A stretch of 36,162 nt of DNA, taken from positions 1 through 36,162 of the forward strand of contig NZ_JACXSI010000032.1 in assembly GCF_014712675.1 (NCBI RefSeq). Reading direction: 5' to 3'. Positions 1 to 8,305 of this stretch are shown in pieces (the stretch's first letter is position 1; every line of letters starts with the position of its first letter). The position numbers and the translations under genes are program-made. The stretch comes from Peribacillus faecalis (GTDB lineage Bacteria; Bacillota; Bacilli; Bacillales; DSM-1321). Below the pieces are notes generated by a model. The model made no database searches. It was not told where the DNA came from and worked only from the letters and a program-made list of their open reading frames with translations.

Positions 1-75
1 ATTTTGGTTGGCGAACCAAAAATATTTTAGCATCTTCGGAAGAGTTTTTTTAATACAACGCTGTAAGCTTTTTGG

Positions 76-107
76 AACCCTAGGCCTAGCCTAGGGTTTT
101 CGTTTTT
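76..107 (+). terminator. Rho-independent terminator upstream of the MATE gene
   Basis: A perfect 10-bp stem (AACCCTAGGC / GCCTAGGGTT) with a 3-nt loop is followed by TTTTCGTTTTT on the + strand. It presumably ends a + strand gene lying left of the window. A possible C-terminal tail ending in a TAG at 28-30 is visible but too short to identify. Confidence 0.85.
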
Positions 108-178
108 ATAAAAGAAGAAGCACAAATGATTTACTTATTGCAAAAAATCACAAATAGCTTAATGAGAGGAGAAAACAA

Positions 179-1561
179 TTGAGAAGTCAAAACATATTAG
201 GCACAGAGTCTGTCTCAAAACTATTATTGAAGTATTCCATTCCCGCTATGATCGGTATGATCGTAAATGCACTTTACAATATCGTCGATCGCATGTTTAT
301 CGGCCATATTCCTGATGTCGGCCCAATGGCCATTACAGGTGTTGGGGTTACAATGCCGATCATGACTGTTATTATGGCATTTGGTATGTTAGTGGGAATT
401 GGTTCTGCAGCAAGTATGTCCATTAAATTAGGGCAAGGTAAAAAGAAAGAAGCGGAGCAAATTATCGGTAACGCAACAAAGTTATTAGTATTAATCGCAA
501 TTGGATTAACCATTATCGGGTTATTGTTTTTAAACCCGTTACTGCGTTCGTTCGGAGCAACTGATCAAACCATTGTCTTTGCTAAAGACTATATTGAAGT
601 TATTATTTATGGTATTATTTTCAATCTTTTTGCCTTTGCTTTCTCACATATGACTCGTGCTGACGGTAATCCTAAGTTAGCTGCAATCGTAATGGTGGCG
701 GGATGTGCAATCAATATCATTTTAGATCCAATTTTTATCTTCGTATTTGATATGGGTATCCAAGGTGCAGCAATTGCAACTGTAATATCTCAGACAATCT
801 CAGCATTATGGTTATTATATTATTTCACAAAAGGATCATCTGCATTAAAAATTTCATTACAAAACACGAAGTTAAACAAACAGATTGTAAAAGCAATCTT
901 CGCAATCGGTATAGCACCTTGTGCCATGCAGTTAGCCTCCAGTTTAGTACAAGTATTTGCAAATAATACATTAATGACGTACGGCGGAGACATGGCAATT
1001 GGGGCAATGACTATTATTAACTCAATCGCTTTACTTTTCTTAATGCCAATTTTCGGTATTAATCAAGGTTCTCAGCCAATTATCGGTTTTAACCACGGCG
1101 CCAAGCAGTATCAACGCAGCAGAAGAGCACTCCTTTATTCAATAGCTGCCGCAACGGTTATTTTAACAATCGGCGCGACTCTAATTCAATTATTCCCGGC
1201 TGCCTTTGTCAGCATCTTCAATAATGATGCGACTCTTACAGAAATCGCAGTAGACGGGATGAAAATATTCTTATTCGCCCTACCTATTCTAAGTATTTCA
1301 GTAGTCGGACCAAACTACTTCCAATCCATCGGGAAAGCAAGAATATCATTATTCCTAAGCTTATTGCGCCAAGTACTTCTATTCATTCCTTTATTATTCA
1401 TCCTGCCTCGCTTCATGGGATTAAAGGGGATTTGGTTTGTAATGCCAATCAGCGATACCATTACAGCTCTAATCACTTTATACTTCCTGCGCCGCGAGAT
1501 GAAAAGAACAAGAGGTCAGATTCCAAATCCTAAAGCAATGGAAGAATCACTGGCAGGTTGA
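179..1561 (+). CDS. MATE family multidrug/Na+ antiporter (MepA-like)
   Basis: A 460-aa, very hydrophobic protein with about twelve predicted membrane helices, the usual size and layout of MATE exporters. These are cytoplasmic-membrane antiporters that expel cationic drugs or metabolites in exchange for Na+ or H+. The N-terminus (KLLLKYSIPAMIGMIVNALY followed by NIVDRMFIGH) matches the opening of the MepA-like branch, and the two halves repeat the six-helix pattern. The start is a TTG at 179 with a GAGAGGAG Shine-Dalgarno just upstream. It stands alone between a terminator at 76-107 and a hairpin at 1571-1612. No MarR-type regulator is adjacent, so control is not evident. Substrate unknown. 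Confidence 0.93.
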   Translation: MRSQNILGTESVSKLLLKYSIPAMIGMIVNALYNIVDRMFIGHIPDVGPMAITGVGVTMPIMTVIMAFGMLVGIGSAASMSIKLGQGKKKEAEQIIGNATKLLVLIAIGLTIIGLLFLNPLLRSFGATDQTIVFAKDYIEVIIYGIIFNLFAFAFSHMTRADGNPKLAAIVMVAGCAINIILDPIFIFVFDMGIQGAAIATVISQTISALWLLYYFTKGSSALKISLQNTKLNKQIVKAIFAIGIAPCAMQLASSLVQVFANNTLMTYGGDMAIGAMTIINSIALLFLMPIFGINQGSQPIIGFNHGAKQYQRSRRALLYSIAAATVILTIGATLIQLFPAAFVSIFNNDATLTEIAVDGMKIFLFALPILSISVVGPNYFQSIGKARISLFLSLLRQVLLFIPLLFILPRFMGLKGIWFVMPISDTITALITLYFLRREMKRTRGQIPNPKAMEESLAG

Positions 1562-1570
1562 TTATCTTTT

Positions 1571-1612
1571 AAAAGGCCCGCGCACATTAACGATTGATAA
1601 TGTGCGCGGGCC
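1571..1612. terminator. Strong hairpin between convergent genes
   Basis: A 15-bp perfect stem (GGCCCGCGCACATTA and its complement) with an 8-nt loop lies between the MATE gene and the convergent GNAT remnant. On the minus strand the stem is followed by TTTT; on the + strand it is preceded by TTTTAAAA and followed by A's. It probably serves both genes and is best formed for the minus strand. Confidence 0.75.
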
Positions 1613-1620
1613 AAAAAATA

Positions 1621-2153
1621 TTAAACCATTTTATACATAAGAACATCATCAACATATTCATCATCTGCAAATTTAAATTCGTTAATTTTGCGTCCCTCTT
1701 CAATGAACCCCATTTTTTTATACAAAGCTATTGCTCTATGATTATTTGAAAAGACTGCTAAACTTACCTTCTCTATTAAAGGATTTCTCTCTGCCCATTC
1801 CAATAAAACTTGAAGCAGTATTTTCCCGATTCCCATTCCCCGATATTCACTTTTGATTAACAAACCAATCGAACCTGTATGTGACAATCGTTTTCTGTTT
1901 TCGTACCTTCAAATACAATCAGCCCTACAACTTCTCCATCCTTTTCGGCCACAAAAATCGTTTCGTTTTCGTTTTCTAATATGCTCTGCAGCCATTCTCT
2001 CTGTTGCGACAATGTTTTGGTAAATTCGTCCGGGTAAGCAATAAGAAATTGCCCCTCGGCAACAATTGATTTTTGTATATTTAAAGTTGCTTCAGCATCT
2101 TCTATTCTCCCTTTTCGAATGGCGAAATTCCCCATACCTTTTAAAACTAACAT
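1621..2153 (-). pseudogene. GNAT N-acetyltransferase, frameshifted
   Basis: Two adjacent reading frames together make one ordinary GNAT acetyltransferase of about 177 aa (acetyl-CoA-dependent N-acylation of an unknown amine). The N-terminal part, from ATG 2153 with GGAGG at 2161-2166, reads MLVLKGMGNF... and ends its good homology at VVGLIVFEGTKTE. The C-terminal part continues in another frame with LSHTGSIGLLI, the acetyl-CoA loop RGMGIGKIL and YKKMGFIEEG. Restoring one A in the AAAA run (plus-strand T's 1891-1894) gives a seamless KTEKRLSHTGS join. Either a recent pseudogene or a sequencing/assembly deletion. A hairpin terminator follows the stop. Confidence 0.85.
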
Positions 2154-2211
2154 TTTTTCGCCTCCCTCAATAAACATCATTTTATTTATATTGTAGTACA
2201 GAAGTTCAGCG

Positions 2212-3040
2212 CTAACCAAGATTTCTTGCAATTTCTTCATAACGTTTTGTTGCCAATAAGCTAGGCTCACCTTTTTTACAAAAAGAGAGCTGTGCTAACT
2301 TTGGAACTACTCGTTCAACGACAATCTGTCCATCAATCAATTTCTCTTTCAGCGTTTTTAATGCTTCCAGAAATCGTCTATCACTTTTTGCCCTATCATA
2401 GAAAGATAAAATGTAAACATATTCAAAAAGATTATAAGTGCGAAACGGATATTCTACCTGCATAAATAACGTACCTATTCCATAGTGACAAGGACCGATT
2501 GGCTTTCTAATTTCCCAATGTTCAAGCAAAAACTCGACAGCCCGATAAGTGCTTCCTCTTTGTTAAGATAGTCACTGAAACGAAAAGCATCAAGGATAAT
2601 CAGTGTAGGATTAGGATTTGAATACTCTGTTTCCGGACCATGACCGAAAAAAACTTATTACACCGCCAGCCGCCGTCCGAATGCTGTGTGTTCAAAAAAT
2701 GCCGAAACGTTGCTTGCAACCGGTCATCAGAAGCATAGCCCATATGGCAAAGAACACGGGCAGCTGCTGCTGTTTGGCACGGGTAAATCCCACCCTTTGG
2801 ATATACTTTGAAACGACCATCTTCTTGCCAAGTGCTGAAAATCAAATCTGCAGCATCTAACAAGATTTTCTCGTTCGGGTCCATACCTAATTCCAGCAGA
2901 TAGAATACGCTTTCAATAGTTGAAAAAGGAGCACCTTTCAATAAGCGTTTATCAGGCGTAGCCCAAAGATCCCCACCGTTATCATATCTATGAAACAAAA
3001 TTGCTTCAACATCCGAAATGAATCGTTCTTCTATAGTCAT
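2212..3040 (-). pseudogene. Prenyltransferase/squalene-cyclase-repeat protein, two frameshifts
   Basis: Pieces in three frames assemble into one roughly 275-aa protein. The first starts at ATG 3040 (GGAGG 8 nt upstream) and contains the alpha/alpha-toroid type repeats GIYPCQTAAAARVLCHMGY and HSDGGWRCN, typical of prenyltransferase/squalene-oxidase repeat proteins. Adding a base to the A7 run at 2647-2653 continues it as KFFFGHGPETEYSNPNPT, and adding one to the CCC at 2541-2543 continues it as IGAVEFLLEHWEIRKPIGPC to the stop at 2212. Members of this group in Bacillales are mostly uncharacterised. A cyclase or prenyl-transfer activity is not shown here, and I see no DXDD motif. The double homopolymer break makes assembly error plausible. 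Confidence 0.75.
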
Positions 3041-3186
3041 CTATTCCGCCTCCGTAAGTAATGATTGTTTAATAAAGAAATTTACTTATCTATTCCCGTT
3101 TTTCTGACTACATTTCACATGTCTCTTCAAGACTACCCAATAACTGCAAACGAAGATATTTATCCTTCTTAGATTATTTTTCAATC

Positions 3187-3235
3187 AAAAAAAATAGGCA
3201 TTAGCCTTGAAATCTAGCTCAATGCTAATGCCTAT
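3187..3235 (-). terminator. Terminator of the metallophosphoesterase gene
   Basis: Read on the minus strand, a 12-bp stem ATAGGCATTAGC / GCTAATGCCTAT with an 18-nt loop is followed by a run of T's (plus-strand A's 3187-3194), 16 nt after the stop codon at 3251. Confidence 0.9.
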
Positions 3236-3250
3236 CTCTAATGAAATAAC

Positions 3251-4375
3251 TTACTGCAACTGAATACTCACAATCTCATTATTGGTTCCGACCCGCATCG
3301 GCATCCCCCATGTGCCTGCCCCTGATGTGACAATGACATGCGGACTGGCGCTATCCTTTTGGTAATGGCCATAGTCAACTTCAAAGACTAAATTAGTAAT
3401 TAAGCTGCCCGGAAAGATTTGTCCTTTATGTGTGTGACCAGACAGGATTAAATCAACGTTTTTGCCATATTGTTCGAGGTTTGAAGGCGTATGATCCATA
3501 ACAACAATCGGCAAATCTTTACCTTGCGCAGCGATTGTTTCGGTAAGGTCTTTTCTTTTCAATCCGTCAAAACCGCCGATTGGCGAAGGGTCAACTCTCC
3601 CAAACAGAATAATCCGCTCATCAATGACCTCATACTCATCATTCAGAAGATGGATATTACTTTTCTCCAGGAATGTAATCATTTCATTAAACGTTTTTCC
3701 GCTGTCATGATTGCCAAGACTACCGTATACGCCATATTTGGTATCAATGCTTTTCAGCAACTCGATAGCCTTGTCAGGATTTTTAATAGAATTATAATCA
3801 TCATTGAAAATATCTCCCGTAATACATACGAGATCCGGCTTTAGGTCATTAATTTTTTCTACGATTTCTTCCAGCCGTTTTTCAGAATTCACGGCGCCTA
3901 GATGCAAATCACTAATCAGAACGATATTCATCCCACCTGATATATTCATTTCAATCTTATAGGATGCATCTTTGATTTGATTAGCGTTATAAATGCCATA
4001 ACTGACAAAACTGAATGTCAGCAAAACCGCGGCTGAACCCGCATAAAAGCGCATGCTTTGTGAAATCGGTGTAACAATGCCTGCAACTAAAAGCACTAAG
4101 TCCGCCAACAGTATGAAAAGGAACAAATAAACGAAAATCCCCATCCAATAGGCGCTTATCCAGCTCAGCACGCCGCTAATAACGGCCGGCAGCGGCATGA
4201 ACGCTAAAACTAGCGACAAAGCGAACAAACTGTAAACCACAGTGTAGATGATTTCGTTTATGCTTGGAAAAAGCAGCGTCATCCATTGAAACAGTCTTCT
4301 TCCTATGTAATAATTCGCTCCCCCGTACACACATACAATTAAAAGAAAGCCGAATATCATGCCAACTTTACTCAT
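3251..4375 (-). CDS. Membrane-anchored metallophosphoesterase (calcineurin-like)
   Basis: A 374-aa protein. The first ~130 residues hold about four membrane helices. The rest is a calcineurin-like phosphoesterase domain with every metal-ligand block visible: SDLHLG (D156, H158), TGDIFND (D188), LGNHDS (N222, H223), MDHTP (H295) and SGHTHKGQ (H314, H316). The layout resembles the YkuE/YaeI-type membrane phosphoesterases, some of which act on lipid-linked or UDP-sugar phosphates; the substrate here cannot be told from sequence. The catalytic domain follows the last helix. Start ATG 4375 has a GAGGT site 5 nt upstream. A single gene with its own terminator at 3187-3235. Confidence 0.92.
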   Translation of the reverse strand: MSKVGMIFGFLLIVCVYGGANYYIGRRLFQWMTLLFPSINEIIYTVVYSLFALSLVLAFMPLPAVISGVLSWISAYWMGIFVYLFLFILLADLVLLVAGIVTPISQSMRFYAGSAAVLLTFSFVSYGIYNANQIKDASYKIEMNISGGMNIVLISDLHLGAVNSEKRLEEIVEKINDLKPDLVCITGDIFNDDYNSIKNPDKAIELLKSIDTKYGVYGSLGNHDSGKTFNEMITFLEKSNIHLLNDEYEVIDERIILFGRVDPSPIGGFDGLKRKDLTETIAAQGKDLPIVVMDHTPSNLEQYGKNVDLILSGHTHKGQIFPGSLITNLVFEVDYGHYQKDSASPHVIVTSGAGTWGMPMRVGTNNEIVSIQLQ

Positions 4376-4450
4376 CGTCTACCTCAATTTCTTTACATTT
4401 ATTTCAATTATAATTAAGATTCTCTTTTTCCATCAATAAAAATACTCCGA

Positions 4451-4945
4451 TCAGCAATAATAGACGTACACATCTTTTCCTTCTAACTGTATTTCTTTTT
4501 CGACCTGCATACCGATTTTTTCGGCAACCCGCTGAGACGCACTGTTGCCTTTTTGAATTAACGCAATCAATTTCCCAAGCTGAAGCTGATTTTTCCCGAG
4601 ATTCTTCAACGCTCTTGCCGCTTCCGTCGCAAACCCTCTGCCCCAATATTCTTCTGCAATCCAGTATCCGATTTCGATTTCTTCTTTTCCATCAATCATT
4701 TGCGGCACCAACCCGGCGTGGCCAATGCGCTTGTTACTTGCTTTTTCAACAAGAACTTTCAATCCGAAATCAGGTTTGCGGAAATACATCAAATAAATCC
4801 GCTCGCGAAATTTTTGAAGTCCTTCTTCGTCCCTCGTTTGTCCGTTGCCTATATAGCGCATAACATTCGGATTGGTGAGCAACATCTCTAGAAAATCAAG
4901 ATCGTCGTCAGTGTATGGTCGGAATAATAGTCGTTCTGTTTCCAT
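4451..4945 (-). CDS. GNAT acetyltransferase (RimJ/RimL-like)
   Basis: About 164 aa, beginning METERLLFRPYTDDD, the standard opening of the RimJ/RimL-type GNAT group that acetylates protein N-termini or small amines. The acetyl-CoA-binding segment is IGYWIAEEYWGRGFATEAA, and the C-terminal NSASQRVAEKIGM motif is present. Two ATGs are adjacent: 4948 is 4 nt from AAGGAG, whereas 4945 is 7 nt away and gives the canonical METER start, so I prefer 4945. It lies 15 bp downstream of the tRNA-editing-like gene and is probably co-transcribed with it. The actual substrate is unknown. Confidence 0.9.
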   Translation of the reverse strand: METERLLFRPYTDDDLDFLEMLLTNPNVMRYIGNGQTRDEEGLQKFRERIYLMYFRKPDFGLKVLVEKASNKRIGHAGLVPQMIDGKEEIEIGYWIAEEYWGRGFATEAARALKNLGKNQLQLGKLIALIQKGNSASQRVAEKIGMQVEKEIQLEGKDVYVYYC

Positions 4946-4960
4946 CATGATACTCCTTCT

Positions 4961-5449
4961 TCAAAGTTCTATAATCGTATACTCGTAATCCATTGCCTTA
5001 AAAAATTTATACATATCCTCCATAGCAATGAAAAGCGTTTTCGTGTTGTCATTCGCGTGAAAACTAATCATTCTTTCTGAAAGCATCTCTTGATCTAAGT
5101 AGATTTTTATATCGTGATCCGCATTATTCAGTAAACCAAAAATCGAAACAGCTCCGGGATACAAAGCCATTTTTTCCTTTAATCGTTCCGTTGAAGCAAA
5201 GCTGACGCGTTTTTCTTGAAGAATCTCTGCAAGCCGTTCCATATCAAGTCGTTTCGCGTCATCCATAATCACTAAATAATAGGCAGTCTTTTTTCGATTG
5301 GTGAGAAAAAGCGTTTTCGTGCGCACTCCTTCTTTCCCGACAATATAGCTGTCTGCCTCTTCTGTCGTCATAGCAGGAGGATGCTCGACAACATCATAAG
5401 GAATATTCATTTTATTTAACGTATCATATACTTTCTGATATGGCTCCAT
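4961..5449 (-). CDS. YbaK/PrdX-type aminoacyl-tRNA deacylase-like protein
   Basis: A 162-aa single-domain YbaK/ProRS-INS-like protein (MEPYQKVYDTLNKMNIPYDV...), the size of free-standing trans-editing factors of the PrdX/ProXp group. These hydrolyse mischarged tRNA, typically Ala-tRNA(Pro). Landmarks are EHPPAMTTEEA near the N-terminus, the conserved Lys region TKTLFLTNRKKTAYYLVIM, and a GAVSIFGLLNN block matching the family's G-x-(V/L)-(S/T)-P-F-like loop. The start chosen is ATG 5449, 7 nt from a perfect AGGAGG; the upstream in-frame ATG at 5491 has no ribosome site. It heads a two-gene unit with the GNAT. The exact tRNA specificity is not deducible. Confidence 0.85.
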   Translation of the reverse strand: MEPYQKVYDTLNKMNIPYDVVEHPPAMTTEEADSYIVGKEGVRTKTLFLTNRKKTAYYLVIMDDAKRLDMERLAEILQEKRVSFASTERLKEKMALYPGAVSIFGLLNNADHDIKIYLDQEMLSERMISFHANDNTKTLFIAMEDMYKFFKAMDYEYTIIEL

Positions 5450-5608
5450 AAAAAGACCTCCTAATTCGTTTGATTGTGAAAATTTGAACATTTCTACTTA
5501 ATGTTATTTTATCACATATTAATGAACGAAAAGCCTCTTTTACTTGTTTAGTGCATGTTTATCGTTCCATGAGCGCCAAACCAAGTAACCGGCCTTTCGT
5601 TCACTATA

Positions 5609-5755
5609 CTTCCTGACATAATTGATCCGCTTTTCAACGGTATTCTTCCACATTTACAATTAATTCGTCCGACCATCTCAGCAATTCATCCGCTTTTGCC
5701 AACTATTCTGCCGAATTTCAAATTAATTCTTCCGCTTTCGCAATTAATTCGTCCG
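5609..5755 (-). repeat. Array of seven 21-bp degenerate tandem repeats
   Basis: Between the YcdB-like gene and the tRNA-editing-like gene. On the minus strand each unit starts CGGA or a close variant, followed by an AT-rich GAATTAATT-like stretch. The anchor (plus-strand CCG/CCA) recurs at 5627, 5648, 5669, 5690, 5711, 5732 and 5753, i.e. exactly every 21 bp, while the rest of the unit drifts. The minus strand has in-frame stops inside units, so it does not encode a heptad repeat there. Function unknown. Confidence 0.85.
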
Positions 5756-5771
5756 TTCCACCAGCTGCCGA

Positions 5772-7046
5772 CTACAAATCATCTAATAACACAACTTCCC
5801 CATTCGAGGCCTTTACAGCCTGAGGACAATCTAATTTTCCGCAAAGATAATAGAGGTCTTCCTCAAAATCATAGACATAGTAAGGTGTTAGAGTCACGAA
5901 GTCTTTCAGTTTCTCAAATGCTTCCTCTTTTGTCACCTTTACTTCCTCTGCCTGTTGTAAATCTTTATACATTTCATTAATCAAAAAGTCATTATCCATG
6001 TAATTCAGCACTTCATATGTATTCTGGTCAATAAACAGTTTTATTTTCCTATTAAATACGCGTTGATTCTGTCCCTTTGTCTTTAACGTCGCATGAAGAT
6101 AGCCCTTATCTCGGTACAGTGTACTCACTACCCATTTCCCTGAATCGTCACTATATTCTTGGCTTAAAAACTTTTGTATAGAAATGATACACTGTTGAAT
6201 GTCTTCCTCTGTAATAGGCTGCAAATCCGGATGCGGTTCACAACGCAATGCTTGTTCCAGCGAGACATCATCCTCAATGAGTGAAATTATTGTCCCATGA
6301 AACGGTTCTTCCGCTCGGCAATCCCACTCCATCCCTTGATCCAGATGCAAACAAGTTCTCTCATCTACAATAAATTGATAAGGCAAAGTAGAAAGGCCGT
6401 CATTTCTAACATAAATCTCTTCTATCGCAAAAGCAGGAACGAGCTGCTTCTGTTCCTCGCTCGGAAATTCAACCAGCTTCAATTGTTCCTTTGCAAGCTC
6501 TTGCAATTGGTCCAGTGAAAGCTTAAATGTCTCTTGTTTGATCAGTTCTTTAGAAGGGAAATGTCCATAAACAGAAAAGAAAGTAAGTCTTCCTTCTTCA
6601 TCCAATCTAAAATCGATAGAACCTGATGGAGAAACTTTCACTCCATCTATACAATCGTTAAATTGAAACTCTCTATCTTCTTCCTTGCGCAGTAAAAACT
6701 GCTCTCCATAGCGCAAATCCGTTTCCCGCTCAATCCATTTAATGATTTCGTTCTTGTTGTCTACATCAAACTTCAAACTATTAACAAATGAAATCCCCCC
6801 GCCGAAGACGATGCTTTTCACCTTTCTTGTCTGCATATCCAGCTCAATATAAGCCGATCCATCCGGGTTCTCCTCTTCATTATCCCAATCCTTCGCAGAG
6901 TTCGGAAACCACTCCATGTTTAAGGAATAAACTGTTTCCTTGAAAATCGTTATATTGCGATGGATGCTAAACGTATGTAAAACATAATTGTACAAGCCGT
7001 ATTTTTCTCTTGTGAAATCTACTAACTCTTTTATTCTCTTATCCAT
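5772..7046 (-). CDS. YcdB/YcdC repeat (DUF4901)-like protein
   Basis: A 424-aa soluble acidic protein with no signal peptide or membrane helix. Two related halves can be seen: YIELDMQTRKVKSI near residues 50-65, and later segments of the form 'E-A-x-E-K-L-K-D-F-V' followed by YYVYDFEEDLYYLCG. I read these as YcdB/YcdC (DUF4901)-type repeats, known from Bacillus proteins of unknown function. Start: ATG 7046 has a GGAGGGGG site upstream, while the further upstream in-frame ATG at 7082 has none. Divergent from the small membrane gene at 7128, with the putative promoters in the 80-bp gap. The family assignment is moderate; the function is unknown. Confidence 0.7.
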   Translation of the reverse strand: MDKRIKELVDFTREKYGLYNYVLHTFSIHRNITIFKETVYSLNMEWFPNSAKDWDNEEENPDGSAYIELDMQTRKVKSIVFGGGISFVNSLKFDVDNKNEIIKWIERETDLRYGEQFLLRKEEDREFQFNDCIDGVKVSPSGSIDFRLDEEGRLTFFSVYGHFPSKELIKQETFKLSLDQLQELAKEQLKLVEFPSEEQKQLVPAFAIEEIYVRNDGLSTLPYQFIVDERTCLHLDQGMEWDCRAEEPFHGTIISLIEDDVSLEQALRCEPHPDLQPITEEDIQQCIISIQKFLSQEYSDDSGKWVVSTLYRDKGYLHATLKTKGQNQRVFNRKIKLFIDQNTYEVLNYMDNDFLINEMYKDLQQAEEVKVTKEEAFEKLKDFVTLTPYYVYDFEEDLYYLCGKLDCPQAVKASNGEVVLLDDL

Positions 7047-7127
7047 AAAAATCCCCCTCCGAGAAATTTCCATCCTTGTCATTATTATACTGTATAATTA
7101 AAGGAAAAGTTTCTCAGGAGCACATTT

Positions 7128-7320
7128 ATGGAAAAGTTTGCGATTGTTTAATTTAGTTATGCTTGCATTTGCTTATTATCAATTATTTATGCGCAAATCA
7201 ACTTTGCCTGAAAAAATCGTCTTATCTTTGCTTATGCTTGTGGTGGTGATTGGGAACGGGACTGTACTCTACCAAACTGATATATCATTATCGGAGCTAA
7301 TTAAAGGAGAGCGAAAATAA
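7128..7320 (+). pseudogene. Small two-helix membrane protein, early frameshift (possibly intact)
   Basis: The well-placed ribosome site GGAG (7117-7120) serves ATG 7128, but that frame reads MEKFAIV and stops at once. The real coding frame, with LVMLAFAYYQLFM and KIVLSLLMLVVVIGN (two membrane helices), opens ten bases later and runs to 7320. Removing one T from the TTT at 7137-7139 fuses them into MEKLRLFNLVMLAFAYY..., a 63-aa protein with a correct start. Alternatively a TTG at 7138 could be used, but it is 17 nt from the ribosome site. Not a family I recognise. It is the only break in this window that looks like an insertion rather than a deletion. Confidence 0.65.
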
Positions 7321-7334
7321 AATTTATTTTCGTC

Positions 7335-8162
7335 TCATAACCCCATGCGCTCTACAATAAATGCCTCCAGTTCACTAATTCTTTTCTTAATTTGATTCTC
7401 TTTCGCCAAGAAATAAAAGTTACGCGTATATCTCGCCGATAAAGGCACCCAATTCACCCCTGCCGGTACGGCTTGTTTAGAAAGAACGGTTTTCCCGATT
7501 CCAGCCTTCAAAAACGCGGCAATCATTTCATTATTATTCAAGTAAATCTTCATAGGCTTCAAATTCATTTCTTTCAAATACATGTCCGAATAAAATTGTG
7601 TCCCTGAATCTTCTTCCCTGCTCAGCCAATAAGGAGAATGGCTATCCCCTGCCAAAACGAGTTCCTCGACATAAACTAGACTGCGTTTTAAACCTTCTGT
7701 ATCGACAAATTTTTCAATCAGCCCTAAATCCGCTTTATTTTGTTTCAGCTGCGTCACAACTTCCTCTGAATTCATCAATTGAATGGAAAAATCAATGTCC
7801 GGAAAGTTTTCGAGGAAAGCCGCCATCCTCTCAGGGAGGTAATGAATCCCGCACGTATTCGAACAGGCAATTCGGCATTTCGTCCGGATTTCCTGGCTAT
7901 TCAGCGTTTCCACTGTATCTTCCCAGTTATCCAAAATCGTCAGCGCCCGCTTATAAAGAAAGTCAGCATCCTTCGTTGGGACAATCTCATGTCTTCCTTT
8001 TCTCACAAACAAGGTGACATTCAATTTTTTCTCCAAGTTCGATATTTGTGTTGAAATAGTTGGCTGTGAGAGAAAGAGAATTTCTGCTGCCTTCGTGAAA
8101 TTTTTCAGTTCATATACGGTCACAAACACTTTCAAACTTTGAAACAAGAAGCAACACTCCAT
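7335..8162 (-). CDS. LysR-family transcriptional regulator
   Basis: A 275-aa LysR-type regulator. The winged helix-turn-helix lies at about residues 5-65 (FVTVYELKNFTKAAEILFLS then QPTISTQISNLEKKLN). The rest is the periplasmic-binding-protein-like effector domain, slightly shorter than the family's usual 290-300 aa. The ATG at 8162 has no clear Shine-Dalgarno. It is divergent from the TDT transporter at 8306 with a 143-bp intergenic region containing a dyad at 8186-8204. By the usual LysR arrangement it probably controls that transporter, and perhaps itself, in response to a small ligand such as an organic acid. Confidence 0.93.
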   Translation of the reverse strand: MECCFLFQSLKVFVTVYELKNFTKAAEILFLSQPTISTQISNLEKKLNVTLFVRKGRHEIVPTKDADFLYKRALTILDNWEDTVETLNSQEIRTKCRIACSNTCGIHYLPERMAAFLENFPDIDFSIQLMNSEEVVTQLKQNKADLGLIEKFVDTEGLKRSLVYVEELVLAGDSHSPYWLSREEDSGTQFYSDMYLKEMNLKPMKIYLNNNEMIAAFLKAGIGKTVLSKQAVPAGVNWVPLSARYTRNFYFLAKENQIKKRISELEAFIVERMGL

Positions 8163-8185
8163 TTAATTATTGGATTTCTTAATAA

Positions 8186-8204
8186 TTGATATTAAAAACA
8201 TCAA
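8186..8204. promoter_or_regulatory. Putative LysR operator (dyad)
   Basis: TTGAT-N9-ATCAA is a perfect interrupted palindrome in the divergent promoter region between the LysR gene and the TDT transporter. It is the size and type of a LysR box (T...A dyad). A second, looser inverted repeat AATTATT...AATAATT lies at 8165-8187. Confidence 0.45.
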
Positions 8205-8305
8205 TTTTACAAATATTATAGACCGCCATACAATGAGAATACAAGAGAAGGAACAGAATAGTGCGCCCATTCTTTTTTTCGCTAAAATCACCGGAGGAAT
8301 CATAC

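Noticed and set aside
5609-5755. A CRISPR array
   Set aside because: Units are contiguous 21-bp degenerate tandem repeats without spacers, and no cas genes are nearby.
5696-5980. 94-aa + strand open frame
   Set aside because: Its first third is the 21-bp repeat array and the rest is the antisense of the YcdB-like gene.
7598-8054. Overlapping + strand open frames of 139 and 91 aa
   Set aside because: Both are antisense shadows of the LysR gene with no ribosome sites.
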